A stretch of 64,000 bases of DNA, from contig JAJEKV010000033.1 in assembly GCA_021234155.1 (NCBI GenBank), forward strand, positions 15,571,422 to 15,635,421. Direction: 5' to 3'. The stretch comes from Isoetes taiwanensis. Lineage: Eukaryota; Streptophyta; Lycopodiopsida; Isoetales; Isoetaceae. The notes beneath the pieces were generated by a model. It was not told the DNA's origin. It saw only the letters and a program-made list of their open reading frames with translations, and made no database searches. The translations under genes and the position numbers were made by a program. The stretch's first letter is position 1. The number at the start of each line of letters is the position of its first letter. Of this stretch, positions 55,766-64,000 are shown in pieces.

Positions 55766-55888
55766 GAAATTTTTTTTTTCCGGCCGGCGAGGTTTTTATA
55801 CGTTAAATACGTATTTTATTAAAAAATACGTATTTTTTGACTTTATACGTCAGGAATTTTAATTTTGTACGTATAGAACCTATCCCTG

Positions 55889-55896
55889 TTCAAAAC
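55889..55896 (+). other. hAT target-site duplication, right
   Basis: TTCAAAAC, identical to the left duplication. Confidence 0.95.
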
Positions 55897-57650
55897 CATG
55901 CTAAAATGCAAAAATGCAAACTAGGGACTTTTTTAGTATACAAAGAGATTGATATGATATGAAATGCATTTTTTGGCTTCAAAATATCCCATCGTGGCAG
56001 CTTTTTAGCAAATATAGAAAATATGCATTTAGCTGCCTTTGCATACTATACAAGCCTTGGAAAATACAATAGTTTTTTCGAATGGCTTATTGGTTGGAGT
56101 TTATAATTTTCTAAAGACCTATAATATTGGGTCTACTAAAATATTAGGGCTTTTTCCAGCAAACATGGTGGCGCCAAAACGGTCGCCCAAAAGGGCATAG
56201 CCAGATCGATGGGTTTTGCTTGAGATCGATGGTAAGAGAGATGATGATCTATTGCAGTCTAAGCTATGGCCTCTGAAGGTATGATCTTGCTTCAAGGCTT
56301 ATGTTATGAAGCAGTCGGTTTGCGCTTGATAGTAATGGTAGAGCATCAAGAAATATCGATGCTTATTGCTTGTTTTAGAGCCAACTTTGCTTGTGGCAGC
56401 TGAAAAAATATGCAAGATAGATATGCATATCTGGGGTTTACAAACTAGGTGCGGTCAAAATGCACAAACAAACTTATGTTGGATGTTGTGAAGTAGCTCT
56501 GGCTTTAAACTATCATCAAATAATATATGGATGGCATACATACGTGGCTTTAATCTAAGCGGCGGAGAATATATCTCGGCATCGGGAAGTACCAAAGCTT
56601 AAAAATGTCCAAGATAAAATAATAATAGCCGATTTATAACACGGATCCAAAGGCAAGATAAAAAGAGATGTTATTTACGCCATATGCTTTCGTGATTTTG
56701 ACCCGCTTGAAATGGTTTCTTGCTTTCGTTTGGTTATTCTTTTTATAATATGATGAGCTTCTACATTTTTAAGTTTTCAATAATTGTTATGGCTTTGCCG
56801 ATCGTTGTTGCTATGCCATGAACAGGGATACTTGCATGTGGTCTTATTGTTTATGCACGAGCTTGCTCGGTAGGTATGTGTGGACTTGCGGTGCTTGTGT
56901 GGTTGTTTCAAACTAGAAGAATGTCTAGATATAAGCGGGAATAAGTGGAGCTTTCTAAATCGGGGTTTGATCTAAGGCGTATGCTTATGATTCCATGGAA
57001 GTCGAGATAGTATAAACCTTCTATTTGGTACACTCAAATTCTCAAAATTAAGGAATGGAACAAAAGAAGTGTCTAAGATGCTTGTAAAAGTTCTGATATA
57101 TAGCAATCGACACATAACTATCATTAACATTAATTAATATAGACCATTGCATCCAACACATTTAAATCAAAATCCCCCTGAAACCCCCTTTGGTTTGGGT
57201 GCATATTCACACGGAGGGTTACTCTGGCAACGAGAGTCAGGATGGGCATATTTGCCCTTTATTCCAAGATCTGGACTGTACATAGCGATCCTCGTTTGTG
57301 GAGTATGCATATACAAGTTTTTGTATACTGTATACTAAGATTTGCAAAATACTATAAGGTTTGAGATAATGTACTTAATGGTCGAGCAAAATCAATCTGT
57401 CGAGCAAAATGTGTCTCTCTCGTCAAAATTTAAAAATGTATGTATATAACTCCAAAGAAATCAAATGAATAAGCATTACAATTCACTAACTTACCTGCAC
57501 ACCTAACAAAAACCATGCACATAAGATGTGACTTCAATTCTAGAAACAACTCCACTTGTAACTGATATTGTGTCGCCACCAATTGGATAGCCAACTACAG
57601 TAACAACATCCTGCAAACGTGGTAATACTCCAAACTCAACAGGAACTCAC
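55897..57650. other. Non-coding block with partial foldback unit (57115-57375)
   Basis: Matches 9127-10007 and 11217-12085 and lacks the LINE of copy 1 (join at about 56784). The foldback-family half-unit at 57115-57375 is the twin of 11590-11815. Confidence 0.65.
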
Positions 57651-58442
57651 CAAAGATTCTGACAAAGAATCGAGTCAGTAGCAACATCAAAATTGGAGGG
57701 ATCCTTCAAAATTCTTTAACCCGATCCGCTTTTTGTGGATATGAATATTACATTTGCAAGGGCAAGGGCAACCGAAAGAACATTTTATCTAATTGACGAA
57801 GAAATGAGCAGTAGCCGCCAAAGTAGGGTATCCCATCGCCAATGACAATGCAACCACCATTGAAACACCGTAAGAGAACTTAGCCATCGGATCATCCTCG
57901 GTCAAGTCAAGGACTTGCGGGATCAAAAACTGAACCATAAGAAAATGGACGAATGCCAAGCTTTGCAAGCAAAGTTGCCTCAGATGAACCAACTTTATCT
58001 CTTTTTTAATCAGATCCACATTGGACACAATTTCCACAGTTCTCTTATTAATCTTTGTGGGAATGTTAAGAACATGGAAGAAGGACGTTTGAGAAGGATC
58101 AAGCCCTGTGTTTCCAGGAGGTATGGTCACATCAATTGGGGCTACAAGCCCAACACGAGCAGGTGCACCCACCTTGTACTTGGCAACTTCTTCTCTGACC
58201 CCCTTTTGTAAAAATAAGTCCCACGTTGCCCAAGAGAAGAGATATCAGATTCAAAACAGCCGTATTTCCAGTTTTCTCTGCGTAAACTCGAATGGTTCTT
58301 TTCATCATGGTATTCTTCCCCATAAGTACGACAGATTCTGGCCTTAAACCCTTCCTGATTTGCTGCATTTGAGTAGACCCAACATTATCCGCTACACAGA
58401 TCAAAGCCTTGGAGTACTCCTCCAAAAGCTCACACATCTTTT
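57651..58442 (-). pseudogene. RPLP0: 60S ribosomal stalk protein P0 (RPLP0) exon 2, copy 3
   Basis: Same single exon with acceptor and GTGAGT donor. Readable parts: [20 protein letters not shown] and [12 protein letters not shown], then, after a 14-base loss (KGDLKEV region), [34 protein letters not shown]. The C-terminal third has several frame changes at CAG/CTG sites. It shares the ten-residue deletion after PFSYG, so all three copies come from one already defective fragment. Confidence 0.88.
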
Positions 58443-59265
58443 CTAAAGTATTATATGTACCTGGGTTATTAGTGATGGCAAATTAAAAAGAGGCCGGAGC
58501 ACTGCAAAAAGAGAAAGGGAGGTGAATGCCTACCAGAACTAAGAACAGGAATCGGATAGCTACAAAGACCAATTATTTGCAGAATACCAAAATAGGCCGC
58601 CACGGATTTCCTGACGCATCATAGCTCTGACACAAAAGAAACACCCATTTCTGCAAGTTGAACATTCATTTCTTTCTGATGCTTGCTCCAGCCTTCTTGT
58701 TCTCGATGCTTGCTCCAGCCTACCGAAGCACCACAGACAGTTCTCCACCTCTGCAGAATTTGTGCCTTCCGCTAGCAAACCCTATCTAGCAAACCCTATT
58801 TCTAAATGGCTCGAGGGTTGCATGTGAAGGGGTCTGAATAAGCTAATTGAAAAAAAAATACAACATGGCCCATGGGTTTAAATCATTGAACAAAAAACAC
58901 TAAAATTAATGTAGGCATATATGCACTCTAGATATACTAATTAGTAGTTCCCATGCAATACGTTTTCGAAATCATATGAAAACCATAGGAAAAATAGTAC
59001 AAAAATACAAAACCAACCCCCTGTTATTATGCTAGATATGCACCCACTAAAAAGAACAACTAGCGGCGGCGATGCTTTCGCGGTAATATGAAAACTTAGT
59101 TGTTTCTTTAGTTGTTTGTACACATATGCATCCACTAAAAAGAACAACTAGCGGCGGCGATCGCCGCCGCGACAAAGTCTTGTAAGATTTATGATACTTC
59201 ACACAATTTATTGCATTTCAAAATTTAACACAATCTCTGAAATGCCATAATTGTGTGAAATATCC
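58443..59265. other. Non-coding flank with 20-bp GC palindrome (59151-59170) and hairpin
   Basis: As at 29358-30190. The palindrome GCGGCGGCGATCGCCGCCGC is at 59151-59170, and the CACACAATT hairpin follows. Confidence 0.6.
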
Positions 59266-60736
59266 TTGTATCTGGAAAACAATGGTTCCGTGCGAGAAGA
59301 GAAAAGAATCTGCAGTGGTCCATGATAACCTTAGAACTTCGTGCTAGGTCAATGATATCTAGACATCTGGTCAAGCTTTTTTCCCTTTGGAATCTATGGT
59401 GGAACCATGGTACCCATTGCAAAGAAGGTCATGATGTCCGAGGGACAGATGTCATTGAACTTGAATATGCATGCAGTTGGAAGCAAGAGTGGATCATGTA
59501 TCTTGTGAACCTGCTTCTCTTCCACGGGCTTTTGAATGGTCTGCCATGGTTTGGCCCCTTCGCTCGCAAAGATCCCTTCACAGCAAGATTCGGCAACACG
59601 AGAAGAGACAAATAGTGTCAGAGTTCAGAAGTCCATGGAAGGCAGCATGTTCTCGAGCCACTAAGGTCAACGATTGCTCCTGAATTCTAGGAACGAGCCA
59701 TCGACAATCGACAATCTTAAGTATCTCAAGTTGAAAGCAACTGGAATTCCCAATCTTTCTTTCTCTGCCTCTCTGGATCAATGTGGTGTAGTCACTTTCT
59801 AGGCTCCATTATTTAGAGAGGCGTGGTTGCAAGACCATCGAAGTTCCCATATGCACTCTCCATGTTCAATGCTCCAGTGTAATATCTCAATGGCATCAGG
59901 ACTTACCTTGGGCACTATAGTTGGAATCATTGTTCTCAACACAAAGCACAATGGTCGAAACGAAATGGCTACATTTCAGCGTTACCTCCCTCTGGTCACA
60001 GCGAGGTTTCCACATGCCTCTTGCATTCGTCTCTTAGGATCAATACAACTTAGCTCCTTGCTAAGCTCTATTGCACAAAGAGATGAATGCACGGTGAATT
60101 CTTGGAAATCTTGTTGTAAGAGTGGATCATGTATCTTGTGAATCTGCTTCATTTTGATGGGCTCTTGAATAGTCTGTCGTCGTTTGACCCCTTCGCACGT
60201 AAAGATCCCTTCAAAGCAAGATTTTGCAGCATCTTGAAGAGACAAACGGCGTCGAGTTTAATAAGCCCATTGAAGGTTCTGCGGGTTCTCGAGGCACTAA
60301 GGTTGGTGATTAAGCCTAAATTTAAGAAACTCTTGAACCTTAGATAGTTCTCAAATTATTATGTAATTTTCGCGAGTGAAAATAACAAATGAAGAGAGAT
60401 AAAATGAAATGACAAAATTTATTGTTTTATTCACAAGTTGTTTATTCTTCCACGTCCTGTTTGATAACGCCATCGACCTTTGGAGAGTCAACTGGATCAA
60501 GACATGTGGTTAATTCCTCGACACAACTTGTTGTATTGATGGGAGCAAGATCACCCACCCCTCTGTGTCAAATTCTTCGTTTTCTTGGCTATCGTTGGAT
60601 TGATCCAAGAATATGTTTTCTAGGTCATCTTTGTCGTTGACGAAATTGGTGCATTGAATGTCTGTGCCAACGTGGATACAAAGCAAGTACTAACAAGGTT
60701 TGGAGGTGTTGGCCTTCTGTTGCTTCATCTGGCTAT
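59266..60736. other. Duplicated block E, copy 3, possible coding remnant
   Basis: Twin of 30191-31620. The two internal related segments are at 59488-59690 and 60118-60330. Best frames are KWIMYLVNLLHFDGLLNSLS, FDPFARKDPF and LKVLRVLEALRLVIKPKFKK. In this copy the CTG/CAG sites look better preserved (CCTGCTTCTC, TCTGCCATGG). No family recognised. Confidence 0.4.
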
Positions 60737-61160
60737 TGGTGCACCCTGGACTACCATAGTCGTCGGATCTGTCAATCCTACGGCCCAGACTGTATGTTGG
60801 AGCCTCTGGACACCTCTCGTTTCGATTATGCTCAATTATGATTGGGGACGCCTATGATTTTAAGATGTCGAATACGAGTTTGCCTAAGGTTTTGATGGTA
60901 TATCGTGCCTCTATACGATTTCATTTAAGCTTTTAGAATATGAAATACGGAGATTCGAATCTCTACTAAAATAACTCAATGTCCTAATAAGACTACTTTA
61001 ACCAATCTAACTAGTGAGCTAATGTGACTATTTTTTATCTTAAATCTATGTTTTTTTTTTTATAATAACCCATTGAATTGTTTTAGGGATATGGTCTATG
61101 GTTTCAAGAATTATATCTATATCAAATCCCCCTGCAACCCCCTGTTATTTTGCTACATAT
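60737..61160 (-). mobile_element. 424-bp insertion with tRNA-like promoter (SINE candidate)
   Basis: Copy 2 reads GGCTATTTCAATTG without a break (31648-31662). Here 424 bp lie between GGCTAT and TTCAATTG. On the minus strand it contains TAGCTCACTAGTTAGATTGG (A-box-like, near 61020) and GAGATTCGAATCTC (B-box-like, near 60960). The right edge is the CCCCCTGTTATTTTGCTACA terminus-family motif and the left edge is TGGTGCACC, both also found on the family at 5502 and 19440. Confidence 0.65.
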
Positions 61161-61515
61161 TTCAATTGTCTTGGCCATTCCTTTCTCGCCCATGCTACAC
61201 CTTTTGACCCTAGCCCACCCTCTGATTGGTACGTTGGCGCAGCAAGAGGGATGGTGTAGTTGATTTCTTCTGCTTCGTGCTCCCCTGGTTGTCCCTTGTC
61301 TTTTTTTGCTATTATTCTTCGTTTTGCGTATCACATCTAATCTTTGTTTTGGTGTGTTATGAGAGATCTTATTTTTTTGTGGTCAAAATAATAATTCAAA
61401 AGACATGAATGACATATGAACCATTAAGCATACAGCTCCCATAACACACCAAAACAAGGATTTCAAAATTTTGCTTTATTACTTTTCTGGAATCTTAGAA
61501 ATTAGGTTTTTAGCA
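61161..61515. other. End of duplicated block E
   Basis: Matches 31652-31990 at high identity; after 61515 (TTAGGTTTT) the copies part. No gene seen. Confidence 0.55.
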
Positions 61516-63179
61516 CGCCAGCCTAACCAAGCGTGCAACCCTCCTTGCAATTCTAGACTATCCACGTGTCACCTCCACATCATAAAAAACTGAGTTGGTA
61601 TCATCTTCTACCGTTAGATCTCTATTTTATGCATCCTACGGTCATGAAAATTAATAATTGACTAAAAATGGACACGGAGATGTAAAAGGACGTTGAACTC
61701 GTCTGTATTTTTCTCTCTTTCCCAACTGTGCGTCCGGATTAGCCTTGCCGGATAATGTTGATTTACTCTGAGAAATTTGCTCTGGCCCAATGGCAGATGG
61801 ATCATTTAGCGCTGTTTACACATGCAACCAGGGTTTCGCCAAGCATCGGCCTCCCAGTTCAATGGAAATTTGTCCAAGGCAAATCGGCCTACTTTTGGCT
61901 TTCGTCCCATGCTTCTCCGTTATTGTCATAACCCTAACTTTGCCTCTTTCAGATTCTTCCTTCCGGCTGTGTATTAATGCAAAAGAGAGCTCCTTTGATG
62001 GTAGAAAAACCTTACAACCGCATTTCTTGTTCCTTGTTTGGGTTATCTTGTTCTATCATCCGGGCGGGCTGCAAAAGGACCACTTTGCAATTACAATCTT
62101 TGCAATTACAATCTTTTTCTTTTCATGTAGGAGTTTCGGTACATAATGCAGTTCAGCTTGCAAGGTACAGTCTTTTAATTGCATATGATTGCTCTTAGAA
62201 ATATCTTTGCCTTTGTAGTCTTCATTCCTACTCTAGGCAGCTAAGGTCGTCCCTTTGCTTCTTCCATCAACACAAGCTTATCAATACTAGATTATTTCTT
62301 TACAAGAATCTAAATTGTTTTACTTATACTGATCTTTGCACTTTGTACGGTACCACAATTCCAAGCTTTGGAGATGCATAAGATGAAGGAAGATTTCAAA
62401 CGACTCTCTTACGCAAACTATTAGGGTATTGCGAATCTTTGTTTTCTCTCTGTTTCTCACCAATAACAAGGCTCAAGCTCTCGAAAAGCTACGAACAAAA
62501 TATTAACCTAACTAGCCCAAATCTGTAGCTTGTTAATAACCTCATTTTGATTATGCTTAAGCTTTTGCTTTGCTATTCTTTCCTTCCCCTTTTGCTAGCA
62601 TTCGTCTTTTCTCCAAGAACTCTTTGTTTCAAGTGCCCATGTATGCGGAAAATCCTCGTCGTAAAGAGGTTGCAATGGACTGCATACAAGGCATGGGCCC
62701 GATTGGATCTCGTGAAACACCACTACATACACATCCATTGGGCTCATCGATTGGAGTTTTTCATTGTACAAAGGTTGTAGGCAAGCCTCTGCATCATAAA
62801 GTCCTGATGATTATTTGTTGGGAAGTATAAGAATCTTTTTTTACGTAGATGGAAGACAAGATAGAGCCTCAAATACTCATTTTATGGTCATTACGCAGAC
62901 CTTTAAGCCTCGGAATGGGATACTTTAAATTTTTTGTTTGAGTCCCTTTCCTTTCAATCCTATTAATTATTAATGCTCCACTTCATCTCATACTTGCATC
63001 ATCCATAGAAAACGTAAACTTGCTCAAAACTTAAACTTGCCCTTCCAAACAAGAATGTTGCCTCCCATCTTCATTGAGCATGGTGCATTTGTCTTCTTTG
63101 TCGAATTTATTCATGTAACACTATTTGTGCATCTTCACACCTGTTCAAGTGTTTAGAAGCATAAACGGGTGGTATTTCG
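61516..63179. other. No gene recognised
   Basis: Unique sequence. The frame at 62570-62830 (including PMYAENPRRKEVAMDCIQGM and ETPLHTHPLGSSIGVFHC) has reasonable composition and could be an exon, but I cannot assign it. 61790-62146 is a long open frame with hydrophobic stretches, also unassigned. Confidence 0.4.
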
Positions 63180-63560
63180 GGCCGGTGTGGATCGCTAAAG
63201 CGGGAATTGACACTTCTTTACGGGCTGCAATGGAGAGCGATCTTTGCTACTTATGCATCCCTTCTTAGGCGCATGTATCAAAGAAAAGGCTTTCGTTGGG
63301 GTAAGTGCGTTCATCTTTTCTTTGTTAGTAGAAATGGATTTCAGCAAGAGAATAATGTGTAATTTACTTCTTGAGATATATTGTAAATGTGGGTGCGTAA
63401 TGGAAGCATAGAAGGTTTTGTCTCCATAAAAATGTGTACTCTTGGACTATCACGATTGTGTCTTATCTGCGACTTGATAACAAAAGCATTGCGGTTGATT
63501 TATTCAAAGAAATTGCAGATGGGAGGTTTGAAACCCAATATAATATCCTGATGCCATGGT
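63180..63560 (+). pseudogene. PPR protein fragment
   Basis: Frames on plus read YASLLRACIKEKAF-like sequence at 63245, then NLLLEIYCKCGCVMEA, then (after a shift) YSWTIMIVSYLRLDN-like and DLFKEIADGRFETQYN. YxKCGxxxxAxxVF, then SWTxMIxxYxxxxxxxxAxx LFxxM, is the PPR pattern of plant PLS-class proteins. Four or more frame changes. The homology fades after about 63560. Confidence 0.65.
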
Positions 63561-64000
63561 TGTCTTTGCTTATGCACATTATGGGCAAAACCATATTTGC
63601 TAGATAGTTTAGCTGCTGCTTTGGAAAGAATGCAAAAGTTCTCCAACAATCAAAATGATTGTAGATTGGAAAAGCATAATGTATGTACACGGTTCCATCC
63701 ATCATTTATCTCATTCACAACAATGTACAGGTTTGCAACTCTCACATATGTGGACACATCAACATACCAAATTATGGGAAATCTCAAAATTATCACAACC
63801 TGGCGTCTTATTTCGGTAAGACAATTTTATAGTGAGATACCAATACGAGAAATATAGTACCTAGTTTGATCGACATTTGGGCATCTCTTCTTGCGGGGCC
63901 TTTTAAAAAGGAGGCTTTCAAATTTGCGGTGGATAGCTATAATTTTTGTTGGCACTTGGAACAACTACAAGCTAGGTTTGAATGGGCAAAGAGGAATGCG
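63561..64000 (+). other. Unassigned; possible exon at the window edge
   Basis: The last 120 bases are open in one frame (SLIDIWASLLAGPFKKEAFK FAVDSYNFCWHLEQLQARFE WAKRNA) and run off the window. The composition looks coding. No family recognised. Confidence 0.35.

Larger units (their letters stand above)
50512..55888 (+). mobile_element. hAT-superfamily DNA transposon, 5377 bp, kinase-bearing
   Basis: Ends CAGGGATAGGTTCAATACG (left) and its inverse CGTATAGAACCTATCCCTG (right): 19-bp terminal inverted repeats with one mismatch, starting CAGGG. It is flanked by a perfect 8-bp duplication, as in hAT elements. The left subterminal region (50640-50880) is rich in GCGTCTG units and the right (55506-55765) is an array of GCGTACGC palindromes. 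Inside: plus-strand remains of a BED-finger hAT transposase, then two minus-strand ORFs (unknown 51901-52440, kinase-like 52708-54451), then 1 kb of non-coding DNA. The transposase lacks most of its catalytic domain, so the element is non-autonomous. Confidence 0.93.

Noticed and set aside
55379-55822. ORFs with RVREN/FAYAK repeats
   Set aside because: Translation of the GCGTACGC palindrome array.
8176-61515. Explanation of copy differences by 5mC deamination (CHG to TAG/CTA)
   Set aside because: The changes are mostly at the middle base or are small indels (CGG, CCG, CG, CAAAG), not C-to-T.

Overview
The window reads as gene-poor, repeat-rich nuclear DNA of a land plant. The evidence is plant L1-type LINE sequence, tRNA-derived SINE-like units, foldback elements, Helitron-type 3' ends, a hAT element and many pieces of plant genes with recognisable splice sites: RPLP0, DEG-type protease, RecQ helicase, cytosolic GAPDH, PPR proteins, an ARM-repeat U-box-like protein and a Gfo/Idh/MocA oxidoreductase. 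A large-genome lineage such as a fern would fit, but the species is inference. No complete, convincingly functional housekeeping gene is present. The best candidate for a real gene is a secreted Pro/His-rich protein at 40463-41430.

The dominant architecture is one segment present three times. Copy 1 is 3033-13477, copy 2 is two blocks (19757-23329 and 28322-31990), and copy 3 is 40513-61515. Insertions distinguish the copies, and several have an empty site in a sister copy. A LINE cuts the signal-peptide codons of the Pro/His-rich gene in copy 1 (1-3032). A second, 5'-truncated LINE is present only in copy 1 (10008-11216). A 5.4 kb block carrying gene fragments is present in copy 3 (44149-49561), with only its right end in copy 2. 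A 5377 bp hAT element is in copy 3 (50512-55888), with its 5' part in copy 2 (21546-23329). A 424 bp SINE-like insertion is in copy 3 only (60737-61160).

The most interesting object is the hAT element. It has matching terminal inverted repeats, a perfect 8-bp target duplication and a precise empty site at 9119-9126. It holds the remains of a BED-zinc-finger transposase on the plus strand. On the minus strand it carries a protein-kinase-like gene (52708-54451) and a second unknown ORF (51901-52440). Its right subterminal region has eleven perfect copies of a palindrome, GCGTACGC, mostly in steps of 20, 23 or 26 bp. A near-perfect 1.45 kb palindrome (17677-19129) built around a foldback element is the second structural surprise.

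A caution applies to every reading frame here. Wherever repeat copies can be compared, their differences pile up at CAG/CTG trinucleotides (CAG read as CG, CGG or CAAAG; CTG as CCG, CG or TTTG). This looks like a systematic consensus error at plant CHG methylation sites rather than evolution. It breaks frames and splice acceptors, so many 'pseudogene' frameshifts below may be artefacts.

Between the repeats lie exon remnants: ARM repeats (23530-24450), DEG protease (27950-28325), RecQ helicase (34415-35151), and PPR pieces (14265-14480, 16482-16740, 63180-63560). Nothing could be recognised in much of 32.8-34.4 kb, 35.2-40.4 kb and 61.5-63.1 kb.
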